Below, one piece after another: positions 57,101 through 64,000 of a stretch of 64,000 nucleotides of DNA. Every line of letters begins with the position of its first letter. Position 1 is the first letter of the stretch. The DNA lies in assembly GCA_948144175.1 (NCBI GenBank), contig CANXME010000308.1:43501-107500 (forward strand). The letters are read 5' to 3'. Source of the DNA: Closterium sp. NIES-65 (lineage: Eukaryota > Streptophyta > Zygnematophyceae > Desmidiales > Closteriaceae). Position numbers and translations under genes: made by a program. A model generated the notes under the pieces. The model searched no databases. It was given only the letters and a program-made list of their open reading frames with translations, and was not told the origin of the DNA.

Positions 57101-58258
57101 TGCCGGTGGGTTCGGACTTGGTTGGGGGGCGATGGGAGCTGGCGTGTGCGTAGGAGGAGGAGCTGGTGAATCAGGGGTCACGATCCCTGGCAGTGGGTTG
57201 GTGTGTGAAGGGTGTACTAGTGCTGTATCTGTCACCGCCGGTGTCACTGCTGCGCCACCTGCTGCTGCTGTCCCTGCTGTGTTTGCCGCTGTTCCGGCCG
57301 GTGTTGCAGTTGCCAAAGCTGTTGGCGCCACTGCTGTGTGAGTTGCTGTTGGTGTCGCTGCTGCCATGACTGTTGCTGTGCTTGCTGTTCCTACTGTTGC
57401 TGCTGCGGCTAATGCCTGAGGGGCATGGGGTGCTGATGCTGCTGTTCCTGGTGCCGTTGCTGCCTCACCCGTGACCGGTGCTCGTGCCGTGTTCCCTGCC
57501 GCTGGAGTAGTTGCTGCTGCTCCGAATTCAGCTGCTGCCGCCGTCAGTGCTTCACGATATATCGCGTGCCACGGGGGGGATCCAGTCGGGGAAATTGTAC
57601 GGAGCATGGTTGATGCTCCGTTGACAATGACCTGGTACCAGTCAATCGGTCTCTGGTCGGCAGAGGGCTCTGACTGGGTGTGTCCCGGTGGAGCTAAGGA
57701 CCCTGCTGCTGCCGCGCCTGAGCCTGATGGTGTTGGTGTGAGGGTGGTCAGTGCTGCAGCAGCAGTTTCTGCCACAGCCAGGGATTGAACCGCTGCTGTA
57801 GGTGTAGCTGAAGCTGCAGGCGTGTCTGCCATATTGCCTGCATGTGCCTCTGCACCAGCGACAGTCGGTGACCTGGTAGGTGAGTCGGCCGTTGGTGTGC
57901 CCATTGGTGCTGAAATCTCAGGCGTAGTGGCTGGCACACCGTGGTCATGTGCGCCTGCCCATGGGCCTACTCCTCCCCCCGTCTCCTCTCCAGCCATTGG
58001 CTCAGCGTGTTCGCCTTGTTCTGAGCTGGCGGAATGGACGGAAGCACCCGGGATGGGGGAATTTTCTGCCGAGGCGAAATCCGCCTCTGTTGCCTCTGAG
58101 AAATCTGATCCAGCCTCCGACGCACCCGCTCCTGATGTTCCCCGTGCCGCTGCAGCTCTGAATCTGACGCCAAGCCGCCTCCTGACTGAGCTTAGCTGAT
58201 AGTGGGTATGGCGGCTATTTCTTGATGTTTGCGCTCTAGTGCCTAAGTAAACCGTCAT
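54140..58258 (-). CDS. PLE ORF1: large Ala/Pro-rich protein with helical basic core (copy 1)
   Basis: 1,372 residues, not recognised as a known domain. Residues 1-35 are basic. About 40-640 is low-complexity Ala/Thr/Pro/Gly. About 650-935 is ordered and predicted helical by composition (Leu, Glu, Lys heptad-like stretches, ending VGPLQQRVEALEQRQ), followed by a strongly basic run near 943-960 (KSRAQRRREAKKHKAR) suited to RNA binding or nuclear import. About 960-1,372 is Ala/Gln/Pro-rich, ending in a Pro/Tyr/His-rich tail. No zinc knuckle is seen. By position it is the likely RNA-binding, Gag-like partner of the reverse transcriptase. The start is the first ATG after an in-frame TAA supplied by the telomeric seed. 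It overlaps ORF2 by 7 nt. Confidence 0.85.
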   Translation of the reverse strand: MTVYLGTRAQTSRNSRHTHYQLSSVRRRLGVRFRAAAARGTSGAGASEAGSDFSEATEADFASAENSPIPGASVHSASSEQGEHAEPMAGEETGGGVGPWAGAHDHGVPATTPEISAPMGTPTADSPTRSPTVAGAEAHAGNMADTPAASATPTAAVQSLAVAETAAAALTTLTPTPSGSGAAAAGSLAPPGHTQSEPSADQRPIDWYQVIVNGASTMLRTISPTGSPPWHAIYREALTAAAAEFGAAATTPAAGNTARAPVTGEAATAPGTAASAPHAPQALAAAATVGTASTATVMAAATPTATHTAVAPTALATATPAGTAANTAGTAAAGGAAVTPAVTDTALVHPSHTNPLPGIVTPDSPAPPPTHTPAPIAPQPSPNPPAAQTSPMPGMLQVGNTSSLFIQGAGPNGMRGAVTGACKDVVEQREQQPTATAAPAALEEEDRRGQAMADTDTTVTATPAAGSNDREQVTLNEGARTSAATTMQGAGQHAEEAGDTRRARAGISVLATMRLGEPLVVTSSRISDLPRACKGTDELPPNGTAPIVPPTTTLQQGRSRPDSLTPTWPGHDDTAAAAPQAQQPHQQPSDSSSSSSKGTRDEGPNRDGTRILYCPVEFDPCGGEDEAEPPEQPMSPTSQEDATPEGLKLTKREIGKAAAALMRGEQFGMKGLEAAYGLKEEEDLPTVWHRFFEDMQSMLLNTTPPEPPASSPFKSLPKPLRKAIEKELASFKSCLRTYSKVSNGLCELQQQFRDGEVSHALRISTPTLQLTDPALQESLNQALDNELKTFKTKAQLTLMGYKEKEKAHWEAAAEVWAARTHTRFESFLEKDLHFFETHAAPGTPAPDAHLKELAADYMARGMARELMYHAVWIKGNRNSKARGAAKREKARGEQAQVEQIQADPSTDLLGLMKTLVGPLQQRVEALEQRQSKSGPTTEHGKVAGKSRAQRRREAKKHKARNGATSQQPTAAATAPEAGGTAGRTAALPAAATSAERPGGGEVATAAGPAATATEVQGAAGPAAAIASTNDTAQPAPAPAAATPGAAGTAPASTAAGVAAQPIPVTTSPSTRPGYTEGTQRGGRLQTAVRTSQSSAAAIATAAAVKVAMRGLKVNRPRQRHTDTARTAPQAPWQQHYAIRMAPQHPSQHDRPAMHESRGAPQRTPGRAQQREHRDDRGQLRNAQREQPQSTHLGQGQPEQTGQQPDPGPALDRTAREAPGTADRTQTAPEQTAPQPDTPAQPAPQAPAAPAYTFMANPAFPSMYQPYPLAPMHPSMNHGGHYLPHTHPFFFPQQAAPLPQTSAPAQPALSNISVMSATPAPPTYPYATAGPPTQQVAQGPQAQIVFGPHEGRGTPLNTNYGPAAVPMPMHFLW

Positions 58259-58314
58259 ACTAGCTGCCGGCCTCCGACTTCTTCGTGCGATCTGTAGTAC
58301 TTCGCGCGGCGTAG
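58259..58314 (-). other. Short 5' UTR / 5' end of PLE copy 1
   Basis: Only 56 bases separate the ORF1 ATG from the telomeric seed. No promoter motif is recognised. In the tandem arrangement the promoter would have to lie in this stretch or in the 3' region of copy 2 directly upstream, as in the pseudo-LTR arrangement of other PLEs. Confidence 0.55.
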
Positions 58315-58324
58315 TTTAGGGTTT
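58315..58324 (+). repeat. Telomeric seed between the two PLE copies
   Basis: TTTAGGGTTT, one telomere unit plus three bases, lies exactly between the 5' end of copy 1 and the 3' end (GATTAG...) of copy 2. The joint on its right is identical to the telomere/copy 1 joint at 50,346-50,356. It is consistent with addition of copy 2 to a chromosome end that carried little more than one telomere repeat. Confidence 0.88.
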
Positions 58325-59776
58325 GATTAGAAAAAATAAGCCTAGCTGCAGCTGCTAGCAAATCCCAGTTTAAACTGGGGCGGCTTTACTACTGAGGCGG
58401 CTACTAAGGTAGCGTGAGAGTAGGAGGAGGTGAGTGGCGCGTGGGTTGGGAAGAAGGGGTCGAATTGAAATGGGGGGGGGGGGGGGGGGGGGTGCCGAAA
58501 TGTTGAAACCGAGGCGCGCATTTGACGCGCGCGCCTCGGGAGTCAAGAATCGAGAAATTGGGGGGGGGAGAAATTCGAGTTGACTTGGCGAGAAAAAAAA
58601 TTCCTCGCCAAAAAACGACTCGCCCTCGGAAATCGCGATTACGGTTCAGTGCGGTGACGCGCTGCTAAGCGCAAAATGCTCCGTGAGATACGCGGAAATA
58701 GACCTATTTTAATCTTCTCTTCTCTTTTCAAGCTAAGGAAACGCATTAGGGCTGCTGAAATAACTGTTGCAAATGCATTTCGGCCAGTAGAGGCCATCAT
58801 CAGTGCTAACAGCAGCAAAAGTGGCGAGACCTAGCCTAAGTAGGGAAGAGAGGGTTGGGAAAGAAAGTCCCATCCCCTTTAGTAGCGCCCCACTGAAATT
58901 AAAACAACACCAAAAAACTATTCTAATTTTTTCTTAGTCATAAAAATAACTAAGAGCAGCATTAGGTAGTCGTTGGTTGCTGTTCCACCAGAAATAAACG
59001 ATTCCTTGTTTCCTGTGGCGTGCTCTTGGGGAGCTGTGGCCTGTGTAGTGGTACCAAGCACAGATCACAGACGGAATATCGCAGGGAAAAATGCTAGGCA
59101 GGGGAATTGCAGGAGGGGACGCAGGGTGAAAGTAGATATGCGTGGGATGTGTTTATTATTTTTATATGAATGTAAACCCGCTTAGGCAACGCGCGCACTG
59201 AGTCGGGGCTGTCGTGACAGTGTTCTATCATCAACGTGCCCTCGTGTGCTCTTATGCCAGCAGCGTCAAGTGTGCGGTGTCGCGTGAGGGCTTGATGTTT
59301 GATGTTAGTTGCAGGGTGGCATTTGCATGGGTCTTTGATGATGTGATGGCGATGCATGGTCTTAGGGGGCATGATGGCAGTGCATGCAAATGGTTCCGTG
59401 CATGCGTGAGGTGTGTCATGACTGTCGGTGCAGGTGGGTCGTGCGAGTGTGTGCGTACATGGATGTGGGTGTAGGGAGGGAGACAGAGGGACAGAGAGAC
59501 ATGTGAATGTGGGAGGCGTAGCCTGTTGTCACATCTTGAAAATTTACCCTGCGAGCGTATGAATGGGGCGGGGGAGATGGATGAGATGATGATAGTAGTG
59601 TGGAGCTGCTGGGGTTCGGGTACATCGTGATGAGAAGCGGGGGGGGGGGGGGGGGGGGGGGGGGGGTTTCGGGGGGGGGCGCGCAGCCCCCTTCGATGAT
59701 TGAAGTGTAACAGTGGGAGATGGGGCAGGGCGAGAGGTGTCAGATCAAGCGCGGTGCATGCAACCGGGCAAAGCAA
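58325..59776 (-). other. 3' region of PLE copy 2
   Basis: Equivalent to 50,356-51,794, with the same hairpins (58,509-58,539 and 58,585-58,611) and hammerhead-like motif. Poly-G runs lie at 58,472-58,492 and 59,639-59,666. In the tandem it lies directly upstream of ORF1 of copy 1, so it may serve as that copy's promoter region. No gene is recognised. Confidence 0.75.
58751..58816 (-). ncRNA. Putative type I hammerhead ribozyme, copy 2
   Basis: Identical to 50,781-50,846, at an offset of 7,970. Predicted cleavage lies between 58,772 and 58,771. Together the two sites would cut a read-through transcript of the tandem into a unit-length RNA of about 7.97 kb that contains the telomeric C-strand seed near its 5' end. 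Confidence 0.6.
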
Positions 59777-62128
59777 TCATGTCGCACTACCTTCTGATGC
59801 ATCTCGAGCAGCCTCGCTCGTGAACGCAGCACGGACTAGCACATTCCTGAGCTTAGGTGCCGCACGAAAGCAGAAGAAAGGCTGTCTAGGGCATAGGGTA
59901 GCTACGATTTCTTTGTTCGTCTCGGAGCGAAGCAGTGATTTTACGCGTGGGTGCTCGAGGCTCGGGTGGTACTCTAGCACAAAGGGCAGTACCCTGTTGT
60001 CTCGCTGTTTACCTTTTTCCGAGTGTCGCATGCGTGTGTCCCTGTCGCTATACTGCACCTCGTCGAAGATCGGCTGGATGAAAGTTGAGTGGTAGCCGCG
60101 TGCTTTCAAGCGCTCTGCGAACGAAGCTTTCATGCGGTGAAAGCCTTCCTCGGAGGACTCCCTAAGGAGGTAACGGTACAGCTCACCGATAATGAAGCCT
60201 CGTTTGCAGTGTCGTGGGTGCGCAGAGCGAAACGGGAAATATTGGTAGACGTTCAACGGCTTTTGGTATACAGAGGTATCCAAAAAACCGCCTTCCGTGT
60301 TCTCTTTCCTTGTCGTTTCCCATTGCGTACCTTTGGTGAAAGTGATGTCGAGCAGGGTAAACGAAGTGGTGCTGATCTCGGTGGTGATGCGAATCCCAAC
60401 TAGGAGGCTGTTGTATCCCTCTATCCAGAGATGCAAATCTGCTAGCGACCCAGTCCAGACGACCAGCCCATCGTCAATGTATCGCCTGTGCAGCAGTACA
60501 TGTTCTGAGAGAGCGGGAAAACGGTCCTCCATGACGGTGTCGAGCCAGCTCATGAAAAGTACAGCGTAGATTACTGCAACCGGTGTCCCCATGGCAGTAC
60601 CCTTGATTTGCCGATAGAACCTGCCGTCAAACTGAAGGTGGTTTTCAGTCATGACCAGCTCTAGCAGCTCGCAACACGCGCTGAGCTGCTTGGCGGGGCT
60701 CTTATCTGAGTACAGCGGGTAGCCGTGTTTGCGTACGAACCTGTCTTTGGTTTCCCGTATGGCGTCGATGCCCTGCTGCAGCGGGATTGATGGATAAAGG
60801 CTTTCCACATCATATGTAAGGAAGATGGCGTGTTCGGGTATAGGGAGGGTGCGGAGCGTGTGTAGTAGGGTGATTGAGTCTGGTAGATGGGCTGGAGCGA
60901 GCGTCAAGAGCGGGTGTAAATAGTGATCTAGTACCTGGCTGGCGTGCTCGAAGACCCAAAGCGTGGAGGAGCATATCGGTCTACCTTTGACTGGAGTTTT
61001 GTGCAGTTTCGGTAACAGGTAAAACCTACATACGCGGAACTGTTCGTGCACAGTACCCTCGTGTTCGTCAACCCTTGGTTGCAGGATATACTCGATGGTT
61101 TCCCGAGGGAAACTCCTTTTGTATGTCGAGCACCAAGCGTCTAGACGTTCGAAGAGATCAGTCATTGGTACCGACTCCACCTCTGTGTAGGTGTCAGTGT
61201 CCGACAGCTGTCTGAGTGCCTCTGTGCGATACCATGCAGTGTCCAGTAAGGCCAGCCCTAGATTTTTGTCTGCTGGCTTCACTACGACATTCGGGTTCTT
61301 GCTCAAACGCTTCACGCATCGCAACGAGGCATTGCTCATGTTCCTGCGAGCTGGGCGCATCATCAGCGGAAGGTGTTCCCGTATCTTTTCTTCTACCTCT
61401 GCTATGTAACGCTCGACAGGAGGCGCTGCGGGGTCTGGATCGTAGGATGGTTTGGGGATGCGGAAGCGAGGGGCTGGTCTGTCAGAGGAGAAGTGTGAGA
61501 TCAATCTCACACTTCTTACGAAACGCGCGAGTGCACTCTTTATGGTTGTTGCGGTGGGAGGTGGAGGTGTCGGGATGAACGAGAGACCTAGGCTTAGGCC
61601 TTCCAGCTCAGCGGGTGATAGGGTAAGTGTGGATTTGTTGTGTATGAACTTGGAGTGGAGCTCGTCTTGGATGGTTACCTGTGAGGCTCGCAGGAGACGT
61701 GTCAGGGTTGGGGTCAGAGAACGCCTAAGGCTGTCTTTTCTGGGTCTCGAACGGGGCTTTTTACCGGTTCTGGCAGGGCTCACCTGCTGGTTGGTATCAT
61801 CTGATGTGGTTGAACTGTGTCGTGGAAGGGGGCTTATGTCGTTTCTGCGTGGCATGTCATCTGCTGGTGTAGTGTTTGAGGTGTTGTGCCCGGGGTTAGT
61901 GGGATGGGCTACTATGTTGCCAGGGCTAATATTTGGGCTGCTTTGTCGGTGGGTTTCATTGGGAGGTGTGTTATGTGGTCTGAGGCGTAGGGCTTGGCTT
62001 AGCGACAGGGGTGGGTTTGGTGGGGGCCGGCGTACATACCTAGGGGTAACGCTGTCGTCCGGGATTGTTTTTGGCGTCGCTGCGGTATCTGCGTTAGGGT
62101 GGGTGGGGAGGGGAGGGATCTTCACCAT
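59777..62128 (-). CDS. PLE ORF2: Penelope-type reverse transcriptase (copy 2)
   Basis: 783 residues, intact, identical to the copy 1 enzyme except Arg405 of copy 1 is His here (base 60,915), between the LPKLHK motif and the first catalytic Asp. RYIDD and all other motifs are present, and the GIY-YIG nuclease is likewise absent. It begins inside the ORF1 stop overlap at 62,122-62,128. Confidence 0.93.
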   Translation of the reverse strand: MVKIPPLPTHPNADTAATPKTIPDDSVTPRYVRRPPPNPPLSLSQALRLRPHNTPPNETHRQSSPNISPGNIVAHPTNPGHNTSNTTPADDMPRRNDISPLPRHSSTTSDDTNQQVSPARTGKKPRSRPRKDSLRRSLTPTLTRLLRASQVTIQDELHSKFIHNKSTLTLSPAELEGLSLGLSFIPTPPPPTATTIKSALARFVRSVRLISHFSSDRPAPRFRIPKPSYDPDPAAPPVERYIAEVEEKIREHLPLMMRPARRNMSNASLRCVKRLSKNPNVVVKPADKNLGLALLDTAWYRTEALRQLSDTDTYTEVESVPMTDLFERLDAWCSTYKRSFPRETIEYILQPRVDEHEGTVHEQFRVCRFYLLPKLHKTPVKGRPICSSTLWVFEHASQVLDHYLHPLLTLAPAHLPDSITLLHTLRTLPIPEHAIFLTYDVESLYPSIPLQQGIDAIRETKDRFVRKHGYPLYSDKSPAKQLSACCELLELVMTENHLQFDGRFYRQIKGTAMGTPVAVIYAVLFMSWLDTVMEDRFPALSEHVLLHRRYIDDGLVVWTGSLADLHLWIEGYNSLLVGIRITTEISTTSFTLLDITFTKGTQWETTRKENTEGGFLDTSVYQKPLNVYQYFPFRSAHPRHCKRGFIIGELYRYLLRESSEEGFHRMKASFAERLKARGYHSTFIQPIFDEVQYSDRDTRMRHSEKGKQRDNRVLPFVLEYHPSLEHPRVKSLLRSETNKEIVATLCPRQPFFCFRAAPKLRNVLVRAAFTSEAARDASEGSAT

Positions 62129-62134
62129 AAAAAA
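62122..62134 (-). promoter_or_regulatory. ORF1/ORF2 overlap with TTTTTTA slippery heptamer (copy 2)
   Basis: The same bases as 54,140-54,152: TTTTTTA in ORF1 phase, followed by ATGGTGA. Confidence 0.6.
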
Positions 62135-64000
62135 TGCATGGGCATGGGGACGGCAGCAGGGCCATAGTTAGTGTTAAGTGGTGTCCCTCTGCCCTCGTGT
62201 GGCCCAAACACTATCTGGGCTTGTGGTCCTTGAGCTACCTGCTGGGTGGGGGGACCTGCGGTTGCATAAGGGTATGTTGGTGGCGCTGGTGTTGCTGACA
62301 TGACCGATATGTTTGAAAGCGCCGGTTGAGCTGGTGCCGAGGTCTGTGGCAGGGGGGCAGCCTGCTGGGGGAAGAAGAAGGGATGTGTATGAGGCAGGTA
62401 GTGGCCGCCATGGTTCATGCTGGGATGCATGGGTGCTAAGGGGTATGGCTGGTACATGCTGGGGAATGCGGGGTTTGCCATGAAGGTATAGGCGGGTGCT
62501 GCTGGTGCTTGAGGGGCGGGCTGGGCAGGGGTGTCTGGCTGTGGTGCGGTCTGCTCTGGTGCAGTTTGAGTGCGGTCAGCTGTGCCTGGCGCCTCTCGAG
62601 CAGTGCGGTCAAGTGCGGGTCCTGGATCGGGCTGTTGCCCGGTTTGCTCTGGCTGTCCTTGACCTAAATGTGTGCTCTGAGGCTGTTCTCTCTGTGCGTT
62701 TCTCAGCTGGCCCCTATCGTCCCGGTGTTCCCTCTGTTGTGCCCGTCCCGGTGTCCTCTGTGGTGCACCCCTGCTCTCGTGCATCGCTGGTCTGTCGTGT
62801 TGTGAGGGGTGTTGGGGTGCCATGCGGATAGCATAGTGCTGCTGCCATGGTGCTTGGGGAGCTGTGCGGGCTGTGTCAGTGTGGCGTTGCCTAGGCCGGT
62901 TTACCTTCAACCCACGCATAGCTACCTTCACCGCCGCAGCAGTCGCAATGGCTGCCGCGGACGACTGCGAGGTCCTCACTGCCGTCTGCAAGCGTCCTCC
63001 CCGCTGTGTGCCCTCAGTGTACCCCGGACGTGTTGAAGGAGAGGTCGTCACCGGTATCGGCTGCGCTGCTACTCCGGCTGCTGTCGATGCTGGAGCTGTG
63101 CCTGCAGCCCCTGGTGTTGCTGCTGCTGGTGCTGGGGCTGGCTGCGCAGTGTCATTAGTTGAGGCTATTGCTGCTGCTGGTCCTGCTGCTCCCTGCACTT
63201 CTGTTGCAGTGGCTGCTGGTCCTGCTGCTGTAGCAGCCTCGCCTCCCCCCGGCCTCTCTGCTGATGTTGCTGCTGCTGGAAGAGCCGCTGTCCTCCCCGC
63301 GGTTCCCCCTGCCTCAGGGGCTGTCGCTGCTGCTGTGGGTTGCTGTGAGGTGGCTCCGTTTCGGGCCTTGTGTTTTTTCGCTTCTCTTCGGCGTTGTGCC
63401 CTGCTCTTTCCTGCTACCTTCCCGTGCTCTGTTGTAGGCCCACTCTTAGACTGGCGCTGCTCCAAGGCCTCTACCCGCTGCTGTAGGGGGCCAACCAGTG
63501 TTTTCATCAGCCCGAGCAGGTCGGTAGAAGGATCTGCTTGTATCTGCTCCACCTGCGCCTGTTCACCCCGTGCCTTCTCCCGTTTAGCTGCCCCCCTTGC
63601 CTTTGAGTTGCGGTTGCCCTTGATCCACACGGCATGATACATCAGCTCTCGTGCCATGCCACGTGCCATGTAGTCAGCGGCCAGCTCCTTGAGGTGAGCA
63701 TCGGGTGCAGGGGTACCAGGTGCTGCATGGGTCTCGAAAAAGTGAAGGTCTTTCTCCAGGAAGCTCTCGAAGCGAGTGTGTGTCCGTGCCGCCCACACCT
63801 CTGCTGCCGCTTCCCAGTGAGCCTTCTCCTTCTCTTTGTACCCCATCAGAGTCAGCTGGGCCTTTGTTTTGAAGGTTTTCAGCTCATTGTCTAGGGCCTG
63901 GTTCAAACTCTCCTGTAGGGCAGGGTCGGTTAGCTGTAGCGTGGGGGTTGAAATCCGGAGAGCGTGGGAAACTTCCCCATCCCTGAACTGCTGCTGAAGC
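62122..64000 (-). CDS. PLE ORF1, partial (copy 2, N-terminus outside window)
   Basis: The last 625 residues of the ORF1 protein, open to the window edge (first complete codon at 63,999). It corresponds to copy 1 residues from about 748 on: part of the helical core, the basic run, and the Ala/Gln/Pro-rich C-terminus. One difference is seen: copy 1 Val near residue 1,002 is Ala here (base 63,236). Confidence 0.88.
   Translation of the reverse strand, partial: LQQQFRDGEVSHALRISTPTLQLTDPALQESLNQALDNELKTFKTKAQLTLMGYKEKEKAHWEAAAEVWAARTHTRFESFLEKDLHFFETHAAPGTPAPDAHLKELAADYMARGMARELMYHAVWIKGNRNSKARGAAKREKARGEQAQVEQIQADPSTDLLGLMKTLVGPLQQRVEALEQRQSKSGPTTEHGKVAGKSRAQRRREAKKHKARNGATSQQPTAAATAPEAGGTAGRTAALPAAATSAERPGGGEAATAAGPAATATEVQGAAGPAAAIASTNDTAQPAPAPAAATPGAAGTAPASTAAGVAAQPIPVTTSPSTRPGYTEGTQRGGRLQTAVRTSQSSAAAIATAAAVKVAMRGLKVNRPRQRHTDTARTAPQAPWQQHYAIRMAPQHPSQHDRPAMHESRGAPQRTPGRAQQREHRDDRGQLRNAQREQPQSTHLGQGQPEQTGQQPDPGPALDRTAREAPGTADRTQTAPEQTAPQPDTPAQPAPQAPAAPAYTFMANPAFPSMYQPYPLAPMHPSMNHGGHYLPHTHPFFFPQQAAPLPQTSAPAQPALSNISVMSATPAPPTYPYATAGPPTQQVAQGPQAQIVFGPHEGRGTPLNTNYGPAAVPMPMHFLW

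Larger units (their letters stand above)
50356..58314 (-). mobile_element. Penelope-like retroelement lacking endonuclease, copy 1
   Basis: An element of about 7.96 kb on the minus strand: a short 5' UTR (58,259-58,314), ORF1, ORF2 (reverse transcriptase), and a 1.44-kb 3' region with a hammerhead-like motif. Its 3' end is joined to the telomere tract at 50,355 and its 5' end to a 10-bp telomeric seed at 58,315. The reverse transcriptase has Penelope-type motifs, and no GIY-YIG domain is seen in any minus-strand frame up to the 3' end. Orientation matches reverse transcription primed from the telomere G-strand. The closest described type is the endonuclease-deficient, telomere-attached PLEs (Athena of rotifers; Coprina of fungi and plants). 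Assignment to Coprina is a guess. Confidence 0.9.
58325..64000 (-). mobile_element. Penelope-like retroelement, copy 2 (cut by window edge)
   Basis: The same element as copy 1 in the same orientation, joined 3' end to 5' end of copy 1 through the telomeric seed. Over the shared 5.7 kb I found two base substitutions (52,933 C/60,915 T and 55,254 A/63,236 G) and length changes in two poly-G runs (20/21 and 16/28). It continues past position 64,000, so its 5' end is not seen. Confidence 0.92.

Overview
This window is the end of a eukaryotic chromosome, read from the centromere side (left) towards the end (right). It contains repeats and retroelements and no ordinary cellular gene. The telomere repeat is TTTAGGG. 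The Ty1/copia element has a plant-type initiator-methionine tRNA primer site, and TGTAA, the polyadenylation motif of green algae, lies in its LTR. Coding DNA is GC-rich with Ala/Pro/Gln-rich proteins. Together these suggest the green lineage, most likely a chlorophyte alga. That is inference; TTTAGGG also occurs in some other protists.

Layout. (1) 1-18,890: satellite A, a 17-bp tandem repeat, interrupted at 6,769-13,263 by an intact, recently inserted Ty1/copia retrotransposon. The element has 831-bp LTRs that differ at 7 sites by my reading, and a CGAGC target-site duplication. A 15-bp fragment of telomere repeat sits inside the satellite at 1,979. (2) 18,891-49,530: satellite B, an 18-bp repeat of about 1,700 copies. 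Its unit has no stop codon in any of six frames, so it produces meaningless open frames thousands of codons long. It has nested higher-order repeats of 826, about 1,254, 1,494 and 1,205 bp, plus kilobase-scale modules. (3) 49,531-50,355: about 118 copies of TTTAGGG, G-rich strand pointing right, a former chromosome end. (4) 50,356-64,000: two head-to-tail copies of one Penelope-like retroelement (PLE), minus strand, the second cut by the window edge. The 3' end of copy 1 is joined directly to the telomere tract. Only 10 bp of telomere sequence separates copy 1 from copy 2.

The PLE is the most interesting system here. It has a long ORF1 (1,372 aa, Ala/Pro-rich with a helical, basic middle). 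ORF2 encodes a PLE reverse transcriptase with no GIY-YIG endonuclease. The two ORFs overlap by 7 nt at a TTTTTTA slippery site in the phase needed for -1 frameshifting. The 3' region contains a sequence that folds as a type I hammerhead ribozyme. The orientation, missing endonuclease and telomeric joints fit an element that extends chromosome ends by priming on the G-rich overhang, as described for endonuclease-deficient PLEs (Athena, Coprina). The hammerhead, the frameshift site and the telomeric seed between tandem copies are readings from sequence and are untested.
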